DNA from: Flavobacterium sp. HSC-61S13
Lineage (GTDB): Bacteria > Bacteroidota > Bacteroidia > Flavobacteriales > Flavobacteriaceae
DNA length: 64,000 bases
Assembly: GCF_024171535.1 (NCBI RefSeq)
Contig: NZ_JALJZV010000012.1
Coordinates: forward strand, 1 to 64,000
Direction: 5' to 3'
The notes under the pieces were generated by a model, which saw only the letters and a list, made by a program, of their open reading frames with translations, had not been told where the DNA came from and made no database searches. This document shows positions 54,101 to 62,100 of this stretch, one piece after another. Every line of letters starts with the position of its first letter. Within the stretch, counting starts at the first letter, position 1. The position numbers and the translations under genes are program-made.

Positions 54101-55817
54101 CAATCATTGCCCTCTCTGGACTAGTAGCGCTTTTTATAACTCGACTTGCATTCGTCAAAAGCATTCTATCAACCATGGCCGAAGCCGTTTCGGTCGCCCC
54201 AAAGCCTAAAGGAACAAGTGCCTTTTCTAGATAACTGTAATTAGCACCTTGAGTGTCTTCTTCCGAACGCATTTCATCATACTTGGTACCGGTTGCAGAA
54301 ACACCTAAAGCACCAGTTCCTCCTGCTCCAGTCGCAACCATTGCATAAATAGGAATTTGACTCGCTACTGCGGTGTTCCAAAACCACTGACCAAAGTCAC
54401 TAATGTCATTAATTTCATCTACTGAAATAGGTTTTGCAATACCGGCCCTAACATCTTTACTAACTCCTTTTATAGCTTCTTGTAATATTCTAGATTGAAC
54501 TGGCGAACCAGTTCCGGTTGTTTCTCCTATCCAATCAGTCGCTCCGATTAAACCTGCTGTCAAATCAAGTCCTGTTGCGCCAGCATTATTAGTGAAATTT
54601 TTAAACCAACTATAATCCCTTTTAAACACATCGATATTTTCAGAAGCTTGTCCGAGTTCTTTTGTATTTGACACATAATCTTGATGTGTACTAATAGCTT
54701 CTTTTAATATCGAATTATATCTATTTTGTAACTCCGAAAACTCTTGTTGTTTTTCAGGACCAATAGGAGTATTCTTAGATTCTTCAACAACCTCATTTAC
54801 TCTAGCCTGAATATTTTCAATCTCGCCACGCAAAAGATTTTGTTTCTCCAAGTTAAATTTGTCTTTTTCTTTAAGGGAGTTGTAATTGAAAGTCTGAAAA
54901 GTATTCAACTTATCTTTATGAGTTGGTCCCCCTATTTCCGATTGGGTGTTTTGCAAGTCTTTTAACAAAGCCCTTGTCTGAGTATCTTCCTGCGACTTTA
55001 AATTTTTGTTTATTTTTAAAGCACGTGCTTGAGCAATTCTTTCCTCATCAGTTACAATAGGCAGTGGTTTGTTTTCTTTCTTTGCTTGGATTTGTTGCTT
55101 TTTAATCAATCCATCAACCTCTTTTAATTCGTCGGACAATGGATTAGTGTCCATCTTAAACTTGTCAACTACCTTTTCTCTTTCAGAAACCGGTAAAACT
55201 CCTGCAGCTGCATCTATTAAAAGGTTAAATCCTTTCTTGCCATACGTTTTTAAATTATTGACAAAACCTGATTGATTTATTTCAGCATCAACTCCTTGTA
55301 CTATTTCTTGTTTTTTGTCGTCGGAAATAGTTTTTGATTGTTGAAATTGATCGAATAGACGGGAGTACTCAGGATTGTATTTTTTAAGTTTCTCGTTGTT
55401 CCACGCCATAGTTCCTTCTACGGCTCCTTGTGATGTTGGTGTTGATGACTCCGGAACAGAATTTTCAGTTATTGTCTTTGTGATTTTTTCAATCGGATTC
55501 AACGACGTAGCCGAAGAACTTCTTTCCAGTGGAAAAGCCGACTTTTGACTTTGTGAAGTAGATTGTGTAGCGTCTTTTTTTTTTAAAGGTTTAATGCCAA
55601 ATTTCTGAATTGCCTCGTCAACTTTGTCTCCATACTTTGATTCTAAATCTTCTCTAGAATAAGTCTGTCCTTTAAATATAAATTGAGGTTCAGTAGTTGA
55701 TAAAATTTCTTTAAAGCCAAATTTGGTTATAGCTTCCTGTGTTTTATCCCCATATTTTGCTCGTAACGCTTCGTGAGAATACTCTTGTCCTTTGTATGTA
55801 TATTTCTTATCGTCCAT
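48171..55817 (-). CDS. 2548-aa phage polyvalent protein with kinase-like domain
   Basis: A giant late-operon protein. Residues 6-38 and 46-78 are two copies of a Y-x-Y/F-K-G-Q-x-Y-S motif (each containing KYGDK). Residues about 100-700 are charged and helical, with hydrophobic stretches (e.g. GTGALGVSATG). About residues 1245-1400 look like a protein kinase: VYKSNN (Lys), SDLHPRNVL (catalytic loop) and VIDNM (metal Asp). About residues 1650-2100 form a large helical domain with SGVGLVKAIATGNNPTFF, which I recall as an LPD38-type domain of polyvalent proteins. Such proteins are carried in virions and delivered with the DNA. Its place beside internal virion genes fits this. No RNA polymerase motif is visible. 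Confidence 0.7.
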   Translation of the reverse strand: MDDKKYTYKGQEYSHEALRAKYGDKTQEAITKFGFKEILSTTEPQFIFKGQTYSREDLESKYGDKVDEAIQKFGIKPLKKKDATQSTSQSQKSAFPLERSSSATSLNPIEKITKTITENSVPESSTPTSQGAVEGTMAWNNEKLKKYNPEYSRLFDQFQQSKTISDDKKQEIVQGVDAEINQSGFVNNLKTYGKKGFNLLIDAAAGVLPVSEREKVVDKFKMDTNPLSDELKEVDGLIKKQQIQAKKENKPLPIVTDEERIAQARALKINKNLKSQEDTQTRALLKDLQNTQSEIGGPTHKDKLNTFQTFNYNSLKEKDKFNLEKQNLLRGEIENIQARVNEVVEESKNTPIGPEKQQEFSELQNRYNSILKEAISTHQDYVSNTKELGQASENIDVFKRDYSWFKNFTNNAGATGLDLTAGLIGATDWIGETTGTGSPVQSRILQEAIKGVSKDVRAGIAKPISVDEINDISDFGQWFWNTAVASQIPIYAMVATGAGGTGALGVSATGTKYDEMRSEEDTQGANYSYLEKALVPLGFGATETASAMVDRMLLTNASRVIKSATSPERAMIAKGFWKSAVGATGEVVKGGVYEGLDESATEIMQNVMDKFVLGKDVGIFDNVKDAASAGAIMGLLIPSASHIVSSAIKPFSLDNRIQKANAQILEFEKTLDQNSTAPSVRIIVEDQISTAKTKLNGLLVKQAKGIEDMPQGEFDEIRRIERTQANIKQKVREIQNEENLSDDIKKQLANNLKEEFDTAESQRRGLLNGEANAKLNLLRPEEVIKLKDQASRELIAEKDPEGTKEVDLKDEEISARALKIYQKQNSERDIIVPLNNPIENEIPQAENTIINEDVRTGAINVEEVSNTLENQEGESVIREEVQETGNTQSIREPKVKEIKASTNGKPYSVSYENNELVFKDENGGTPSRPTIRILQKEYAKSLDFTEGQESDTSNIEEGVTANKHIAETSQNASQIAEAIALTSREEYRSELDYKQRMIAENIGAVSRESFVDNADVNYITQSIAMQYFGKKGEGRPLDSLAQEISEISGVEVTEQDIVDFIVENPRGKKDFLDRNMKEDLTALKTAFTEITGLPATDHFLNQAFEQKATKQKFYDEYASLFDVMNEEDFVNLQTENDQYYEQERRNSTQTNDASRTIVSEVANTTENGERSRVQEESRRDNSESTSKERGGETGILDGGPQSELGSSNEESSRKSISDNIRGRIEEAKREFAKNQPEGESLEMNPHDLSDLEKRVVFEYAKENNLWIDDIYSLGKAFGSGNENTVVLNAEERSVYKSNNLFNSQFLVSNLLDYIENHNKLFPETSYELVGFSGFDNGANRAPYVEVVIKQPFVSQAEHVEKSVIASFMESLGFTKVTDTSFTNGQYTVSDLHPRNVLKSEEGIIYVIDNMISENKEHQSSTKDTKVNLSHDLKINDFIEGIDKLISDIDKFGKDTLGMNLPLVVARQGLMAMKLAAQTASTVADIISAGLNAVQQTEWYKNLTSVEKSDLDNNFIDYLNKPYERNASEKSRTSLEKEVDEHLKNGVSEKDILKQYSDRMEKMMAKDYLERQKAVTEEDAKKIVDDSFDKADKEADALMNPKFSLDKAFSTFIAKFFDRQFLPKFILNKSGGRLVRNYIVASKGATAFAKQMYDEAHSKIYKGLSSPEIKLLDRVIQLKRFIAIDENRRKENLPTVVHQDYINDNVAKAYLSTLETELGSEKFNDLVKRSEAYFDTFRDLLDQMLETGIISKESRDRFFDIDYQPRQFLEFMQNAETETAHLDNGNTGGLGQEQIQKLERGLDTSLVNDSQYLLSRAINMRAKTIALNRTNSKLVEFMEKQATEVAQLKSKINPTKKERDTIKYFEELQKRVKHNPIIGFTESGNPIYKTKKTPIGFSNTYYYVNGVKNNILMEDQFHEQYFDSMARIFKTPDIKEKVAMSSGVGLVKAIATGNNPTFFITNTPRDFLFISTFSEEYGANLLKNFVQLTGDASQGIRDIRKETDNFKNFIKYGGMMDFLMEQGRFKGTSSMQKVLDKIDNKTKERTKKAFSVATLQSLQMYSEVGFRMAVFNRSIKNQLKELGLKKIEEVTEKNQLEDIYTNAVSSARNTMDFNQGGAITKDIDAFIPYLNAATQGTRVMFDNFRERPIETTLRVTQAAAIMSSVPIGVSLALLSGTGSEDEKDMTSSELYNKAIKGVSKYDRINYFIVFNGNRNDKGEFQYFRIAKAQQLTPFFSLTENIMRDYMKASAGDKSRSNTIRDIGFALEKNISPVEFGITDNVTRNPLIKGALSYATGYDFFREQDLSILRGKVPVPAEGFENASVEDFYKKIGEQQGWSPVRMKAAVESIVTTPSTSPYIGMLYGGMDAMMSDKDSKAIMDKFKNDMLKSSFNRAVKETSEFNRRIGQNEEIKKELEKIEIENLKFKNEVKAVVKDHLDGNITRTEVNKKLNEITTDMSAYDKKRARTRVSDQIKNKNVNSAVFEIKYANNAQHKALLMVELFGSDLNNSEKLSKEDLKLKRQMFQYKAINAEAMFEYRQLINETKKAPK
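52094..52399 (-). CDS. Possible overprinted gene inside the polyvalent gene
   Basis: A 101-codon frame lies in the +1 register inside the 2548-aa gene. Its product reads like a real protein: MSKKEETPRRPMTPAERSLA, then helical LAKLQILQRMEKDPEFKK and EEELKKQRESLQKINQKE. The larger protein in the same stretch (residues about 1140-1241) is Ser/Glu/Arg/Thr-rich and low-complexity, as expected if it is a linker whose sequence is constrained by the second frame. It starts with ATG. Whether it is translated is unproven. Confidence 0.35.
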   Translation of the reverse strand: MSKKEETPRRPMTPAERSLAKLQILQRMEKDPEFKKRVDETIAKAQVRNAAEKPEYLTEAHKANSEAAMKNLAENQSPIILEEELKKQRESLQKINQKENL

Positions 55818-57253
55818 TATAGATCAGGTAGGTCGTTTAAATTGGGTAAATTATCGGTTTTACTATTTTGTTTAAAACCTGCTCTCTCTTTCATTTCAGA
55901 AACTGATATTCCTAGTTGCGCTGCGATTCTGGATTCTGTCTCTTTTGATACGGTAATTACTTTTTTTGCTTTATCAGTAACTACAGTTTTCATTTCTCCA
56001 TCACCTCCAAGTACATTCGAAGTCTTCTTTCCGTCTAAATAAGACACATCAACCATCAGTTTACCATCTTTAGAATAAGTATAATTGTCAATTGTCGCAT
56101 CAGTTATAGTTGCGCCTTTAGTGTTTATTGCTGGTATTTTCACTTTACCGGTAACCGGTACGCTCTTAGAGTTGGCTCCGATTCTATCAATATTATTTTT
56201 ACCCCATGTATTTATAGACGGATCAACCGCTTCTCCTGTGAAAGCTTTGTCTTTTACTTTATCCGCCGAATCTCGTGCGTCCTTCGATTTATCAAAATTT
56301 AATCTCTCCCTAGAAATAGATGCATTGTGATCGACATCTTTTTTAGAAGATTGATCTTTACTCATTACTATTCTTTCTGTTATATCTTTTTCAATTGCTC
56401 TTATAGCATCTTCTGGAGGTTTAGTATAATCATATCCTAATTCTCTTAACCTAGATTTTGCAAATGGGGTTACCTCTCCGTCGCTTCCATAAATAAGCGA
56501 GTTTGCCATTACTTGAGCATTTTTGATAGGAACTCCCTTGGTGGTGGTGGTGGTATATCCGTTTACATCTTGGTTTTCCACTGTACCCATTCCTTTGGCC
56601 GCATCCGAAACTACTTTATCGTAATTCAATTTTGGCTGAAAATCCCAAACACCTAATCCCTGTTGAAGATTATCCCAGGGCATTAGATCAATCTTTCCAT
56701 CGTCATCATTGTCTCTAAAGCCAACTAATGGAAACCCATTTTCATCTAGTCCTCCCAGATAAGATTCAAAACCACTCAATACTTTTTTCTCAAAATCAGG
56801 ATTCTGAAAAAAGCTACCACCATCGATTCCCTTTTTATAATCGTCAATTAATTTTGTAAAATTTCCTGTTGCAGTTTGTAAGTTTGATGATAAATTATCA
56901 AGGTTAGAGTTTTCGATTTCTAGCTTTACACGTTCAGAATCTGAAATATCACCGTTACGAAGAGCATTATAGATCTCTCCTTTACGATTAACAGCTTGCA
57001 TGATAATTTTTCCTTGGAACTCGTTTAATGAACCTGATCCAGTGTCCGTGTTTTTAGGCATATTACTTAAAAGTCGTTCACGCAATTTTTCATCACGAGC
57101 AAGTAATTTGTCTTTACGATGTTGTTCTATCTGCTCTTGTTGCCGCTTTTCTTGTCTTACATTATAATTTGCCTGTTCCTGCTGATTTACCCAGTCCGAT
57201 ATCGATGGCTGATTTGAACGTTCTGTCCCGTAAACATTATTAGAATTTGCCAT
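55817..57253 (-). CDS. 478-aa late phage protein, probable virion component
   Basis: A long, mostly helical N-terminal half rich in Gln/Glu/Arg (NQQEQANYNVRQEKRQQEQI) is followed by FRDNDDDGKIDLM (about residues 190-202), an EF-hand-like calcium loop (DxDxDG). A Ser/Thr-rich C-terminal part follows. Encoded between the gp14-like and the polyvalent protein genes; its start overlaps the polyvalent gene end by 1 base. Probably an ejected or internal virion protein. No firm family. Confidence 0.6.
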   Translation of the reverse strand: MANSNNVYGTERSNQPSISDWVNQQEQANYNVRQEKRQQEQIEQHRKDKLLARDEKLRERLLSNMPKNTDTGSGSLNEFQGKIIMQAVNRKGEIYNALRNGDISDSERVKLEIENSNLDNLSSNLQTATGNFTKLIDDYKKGIDGGSFFQNPDFEKKVLSGFESYLGGLDENGFPLVGFRDNDDDGKIDLMPWDNLQQGLGVWDFQPKLNYDKVVSDAAKGMGTVENQDVNGYTTTTTKGVPIKNAQVMANSLIYGSDGEVTPFAKSRLRELGYDYTKPPEDAIRAIEKDITERIVMSKDQSSKKDVDHNASISRERLNFDKSKDARDSADKVKDKAFTGEAVDPSINTWGKNNIDRIGANSKSVPVTGKVKIPAINTKGATITDATIDNYTYSKDGKLMVDVSYLDGKKTSNVLGGDGEMKTVVTDKAKKVITVSKETESRIAAQLGISVSEMKERAGFKQNSKTDNLPNLNDLPDL

Positions 57254-57255
57254 AA

Positions 57256-57933
57256 CTAAAGATTATAGTTGTTTCCGTACATTTGCTTTTCTGCAAATAA
57301 ATCGTTCACTCTTGGAATTTGAAAAATGGTATTAGAAAAAGGATTATAATTATTAGGAACTGACTGGTGAGTATTTAAAGTTAAAGAGTTTGATAGACTA
57401 TTTTCTTGTGGATTAGAAAAACTCGAATCTGTCGCCCCAATAGTTCTTCCCATAGATGCTAAAGCACTCATTCCTCCAAAAACTCCATTTTGAGTCATGG
57501 CATCTCCTGCCTGAAATTGCGAAGAAAGAGCATTGATATTTTGGTTGTCACGATTTTCTTTTGTTCCGCGAATCCTAATATCATCTTCCGCGATTGCGTA
57601 ATCCCGTTTAATTACTTGATCGTCGAGATCTTTTTGAATTTGTCGATTAACAGAGTTTGTTTCGGCTTGTATTCTTGGCAAAGTAGCCGAAATACCTCGT
57701 GAGCCAGTACCTTGAATTACATCTATAACATTAGCAGTACTTCGTTGAGATTCTTCACGAAGAAGATCCGTTCCGACAGTACTGATCTGAATATTCTCAA
57801 AAGCGTTTGTTAAGGTTTCTCGCTCGTAGTTATTAAGTTCGTCCTTAGCCTTTTTCTTTTTCTGTTCTCCTTCGTAGATTGAGTAACCTGCTGCCGCTAC
57901 GCCGATGGCCGCACTCGTGATCGCTGCACACAT
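57256..57933 (-). CDS. Internal virion protein, T7 gp14-like in layout
   Basis: The 225-aa protein starts MCAAITSAAIGVAAAGYSIY, the Cys plus small hydrophobic helix that begins many podoviral gp14-type ejection proteins. Helical QRSTANVIDVIQGTGSRG and an Asn/Ser-rich C-terminus follow. Size and neighbours fit. The likeness to gp14 is in pattern, not a proven homology. Confidence 0.55.
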   Translation of the reverse strand: MCAAITSAAIGVAAAGYSIYEGEQKKKKAKDELNNYERETLTNAFENIQISTVGTDLLREESQRSTANVIDVIQGTGSRGISATLPRIQAETNSVNRQIQKDLDDQVIKRDYAIAEDDIRIRGTKENRDNQNINALSSQFQAGDAMTQNGVFGGMSALASMGRTIGATDSSFSNPQENSLSNSLTLNTHQSVPNNYNPFSNTIFQIPRVNDLFAEKQMYGNNYNL

Positions 57934-58006
57934 AAAACTGATATTAATATTTATTCAAAGATAAACAAATTACATATCCTTTTACATATCCGATATATTT
58001 TTTAAT

Positions 58007-58408
58007 TTATAAAGAAATTATCATTTCAACTGTATTTGAGGAACCTACAGAAAATCCTTCCGCTTTAAAGTGCTTTATGAGGTTAGGGTTTTTTAGACTT
58101 GTATATATAGCTTTATAGCCCTTGTTTTTAATAACTACACCCAATTCTCTAATAAGAATTTTAATAGCTTCTTGACGGTTCTTGTCCTTGTATTCTGGGT
58201 TCGAAACAATAAATTCAATCCAAGCAATTTTTGAGTTAGTGAAATAAATAAAACCTGCACAAATATCGATTCCCTCTTTATGAATAATTAAGCCACAAGT
58301 TCCGTTTTCAGGTAGAAATTCTCTAGCCGGTGCAGGAAATCTAAAGTATCTCCACCATTCAATTAAATTGTCGTAATCAGTTTCTTGCAATCTTCTAGCC
58401 TTAAACAT
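58007..58408 (-). CDS. GNAT-like phage structural-region protein
   Basis: The 133-aa protein has the overall GNAT fold: a mid-protein AWIEFIVSNPEYKDKNRQEAI in the position of the acetyl-CoA strand, and SLKNPNLIKHFKAEGF near the end. The loop lacks the classical R-x-x-G-x-G/A, so catalysis is doubtful. Podoviruses encode a comparable acyltransferase-like protein (gp13 of T7) beside their internal virion genes. It overlaps the upstream gene by 8 bases. Confidence 0.6.
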   Translation of the reverse strand: MFKARRLQETDYDNLIEWWRYFRFPAPAREFLPENGTCGLIIHKEGIDICAGFIYFTNSKIAWIEFIVSNPEYKDKNRQEAIKILIRELGVVIKNKGYKAIYTSLKNPNLIKHFKAEGFSVGSSNTVEMIISL

Positions 58409-59120
58409 ATGATTTTATGATATTAGAATTTATTGCAAACAATTCAACTTGCTTACCTTCATTATTCGTTAATTCAACTTCTGCAAAATAGCCACGGATT
58501 TCTCCTCCGTCTATTCTTGAACTCTTCTTTGCTAATGCTATCTTCCCAATACTAGAAGATGATACACTACTATCAAGAGTTATTGAAGTATTATCTTTGT
58601 TTCTAATAATACCTATAAATTCTGGTGTTTCCCCATTCATTAAATAAAGTTTATCTCCAATATCAACCGAATCAGAAACCAAATCGAAACCAACTTGATT
58701 GTTGTTGATCGACTTTACAACACCTATCCCTTGTACCGCCCCAGAAAAATCATCTTCATTTTCATTTCCTCTTAAATACGTAAAAAATCTACTTTCACGC
58801 TGATTAAACTCTTCTGGTTTTAAAGTAGTTTCTGTTAGGTTAGTTTTTAATGAAACCTGCCAAGGAGAATTTCCCTCAATAATGAATGTTTTGAAAATTT
58901 TATCTTCATTGGCAACATCATTAAAAATAGTGACCATTGATGAAGGAAATCGAACGCCATAAAAGGTGTTTGTAATAGGGTTTTGCTTATCGTTATGCTC
59001 CCATATCTCACCATTTTTTGCAGTAATAAATACATTTCCTACTCTAAACATCATTTCTGGGTAGTAAGTAAAAAAAGTAGCCCATCCAGTTTCCTTTTCT
59101 CTAAATGAAATTGTTTTCAT
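58401..59120 (-). CDS. Tail protein, crAss-like cap/stabilization type
   Basis: The 239-aa protein begins MKTISFREKETGWATFFTYY. Then PEMMFRVGNVFITAKNGEIWEHND and NTFYGVRFPSSMVTIFND follow, a pattern I recall from the structural genes of crAss-like and related Bacteroidota podoviruses. The rest is beta-rich (FTYLRGNEN; DIGDKLYLMNGE), with no helix-rich part. It starts 3 bases after the 1437-aa gene. Assigned by recall and context. Confidence 0.55.
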   Translation of the reverse strand: MKTISFREKETGWATFFTYYPEMMFRVGNVFITAKNGEIWEHNDKQNPITNTFYGVRFPSSMVTIFNDVANEDKIFKTFIIEGNSPWQVSLKTNLTETTLKPEEFNQRESRFFTYLRGNENEDDFSGAVQGIGVVKSINNNQVGFDLVSDSVDIGDKLYLMNGETPEFIGIIRNKDNTSITLDSSVSSSSIGKIALAKKSSRIDGGEIRGYFAEVELTNNEGKQVELFAINSNIIKSYV

Positions 59121-59122
59121 AG

Positions 59123-62100
59123 TTATGTAGTTTGGGTTTGAATATAATTTGAATAAGCACCATACGTTGCTGTTCTAATTCTAAACTCATATATGGAGTT
59201 AGGATCTAAACCATTGAAATCTTGAATATAACTGAAGTTATTGTCATACTGGACATCCCTAAATAAAGGACTTGACCATAAGGCTGTTCCTGATTTTCTA
59301 AAGGAAAGCTCATGACCTCTGATTCCGCACTGTGACTCTGACCCATTCCATGCAACTCTTATAGTATCAGGAATCAATTCATCCCACATCGCTGTAAAAA
59401 TTTGTGGAGGAGTTACTGTTCCATACTTGTCGCGATAATCCCAAATCATATATAGAATTTGATCATCTGAAATTTTATTGAAATTAAATGTTGCAGAGTG
59501 AATTAGATTAAATCCATCTAAATTGTTAGTCTCTGTAATAAGTAAAGTAGATTCATTCATTATGGCTTCAAAATCGTTTTCAGTGAATAAAACATTTGAT
59601 ATTAAATAACCAAGTCTATTACAGTTTTTTGAGAATTTCCCGGAGCTAGAAGTGTCTTCTAGAATTTGCATAGTAACTAGAGATCCGTTTTCTGGGAATT
59701 TACCGACTCCTTGTATTCCTGACTCGACTTCAAATAAACTTACTGGATAACTATCAATAAAATAATTCGAGTTATAAAATGAACTACTGCCCCACTTCAC
59801 ACGATTATTAATTACAGATCCCTGGTCATTAATGTCAGTTAAAATGATGTTTATTATTTTTAAAGTTTTACCAACAGGACATGCGTTCGAAATTTGAAAA
59901 GAAATTTTTTCTGTTTCAGGAATAACCTTTGAGTTTACTACTCCATTTACACTAGGTACTTCAACATAAATTTCAATTGCACCAAGTCCTGAAGCATTGT
60001 TTTTAACAAATTGTTGGCCCATGTAATTAGCTAAAATAGTTGCAAAACCTTCTGTAACATTATAGTTAAGTGTTGTTGTTCCTCTAAACTCATTTAATTT
60101 AAAGTCAATTTCTGTAACAGTGTCTACTTGATAGTATTGACCAAGGACATTACACCCAAATTCTGGTACTTCAACTTCATTATCTCCTATTGTGATTTGA
60201 TAAAATTGATTATAAGGATCAAATCCACCGATAATTCTAGAGTTTGCATTTTCGGTTAGCTCTTTTCTAAAGAATCCCTCCATACCATATACGATTGGAG
60301 ATATTCCGTTATTAGATAATCTCCAAACTAGACCACGTTTAGCGTCCACTCCGTAAACTCTATTTCCGTGTGTTGCGAATGATTCCGGATGACTTAGTCC
60401 ATATTCTCCTGCATATGGTATGTACTCTCCCAGAACGTATGGTACTTTGGCAACATTCGTCGATCCATCAGCATTATACATCGCATCTTTACCGAAAAGT
60501 ACTTGTCCAATTTTATCTAACTGACAAACCAATAAGTTTCCTTCTCGCCCGAGTAAATGAGAAATACTTCCGTTATTTTTATCTAATTCTTTCCAATTTA
60601 ATTTAACTGGATTAAAACTATTTAGCCCGTTTATACCAGCGCTCTCAACATAGGAATCTGAATAAGTGACATCCGAATAACGAGTAACTTCTCCATATTC
60701 TTCTGTTGATGTAGTAGTAGGTTGTAAATCAATATTAAGATAGTTCTTGTTGAACATGTCCTTGATTTTATAACTCTCAACTCCGTTACCGAAATTGAAA
60801 CAGTTATAAAAACTGTCTAGTGAAATTTCTGCAGCATTTCCATTAGTCTGATTTAATATGTTTCCTTGATGTTGACCGTTTACAATTTTAAACACCTCTT
60901 CAGTTTGGTAGAAAATTCCTGTATCAGCAGTACGTTTGGGTTCAGTTTCAAATACATATAGCCCAGAATCGGCTGTTCTTACAATTAGTTTAAAATCTAC
61001 GTGAGCTGTCCTTCCTCCGCTCAACCCAGATTTGGTACCTTTTACAGTTAAATACTCTTTACCGTTTTTATTCTCCCAATATATTCTTCCTGCATAATTA
61101 TCATGTTCTTGATTTTCAGCAACGACATTTCCATACAGAATCGATTGATTCAAAACATTTTGATTTACCCAATCTTTTAAAGAATTATAATGAACTTGAG
61201 TAGTGTAGTTTTTCTCTAATGTATTATACCTCCAACCTCTATCAGGACGATGATTTGAGTCTATAAAAAGATAAACTGATGACCCAACAGGTATTTCAAA
61301 ATCTCCTTCAATATTTAGATCCGTGAGTGCGTACGGGTAATTACCTGAGCCTTTTTGTGAACCATTTCCAGAATAAGAGTAATTTCTAAAATTTAGCTTA
61401 CCCATTATAAAACCATCTGGTTTAATCTTCATGTATAACCCCGCTTGCTCTATTAAATCGGTACCAGACGAATCTTTATTACCTGTTATAAAATCTTTAG
61501 GTTGAGATTTTACTTCAAGAACTGGTGTTTTAATTATATTTTGAATTGGTTTACCGCCAATAGATTTTAAAATTATCACATCACCTTCCTTAACTTTGTC
61601 TTTATTACTTCCTTCTAACTTACACCAAGTATATAATTCTTCATCATAAAAAATATTGATAAATATATTTTCATAACTCAAAGGCGATGACTTGACAGCA
61701 AACTTAAAACTAGTAGCCCATTTAGGAGGTTTATTGTTAATTCGTATTCTTAATTTTGATTGTTTTTCAAGATCAGTTTGAGCGACAAATGCTGTATTAT
61801 TTAAAGACGTCAAAGCTGTAGTGCCCCTTTTAAAATCATCCTGATACAATATTGCAACTTCATAATCTCGATTTGTTTTTAATGAATTAGAGTCATTGAT
61901 TAATCTATTAGAAAAGCTGGAGGGATCGGTTATATTAAAGTTAAAAGCTAAATTATTACTTGCATTACTTGGGTCTTGAATTCTCCCCCATGTAAGACCA
62001 AAAAGCACATTACCATTACTTTCAGCTATTGTATAAAGTTTAGGATATTCAATTACGGCCCAACTGGGATAACTTTCAAAAATTAAATTATCTTTAATCT

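Noticed and set aside
48171..55817. 2548-aa protein as a virion-packaged RNA polymerase of crAss-like type
   Set aside because: I looked for a DxDGD-like catalytic motif and saw none; kinase-like and LPD-type segments fit better.
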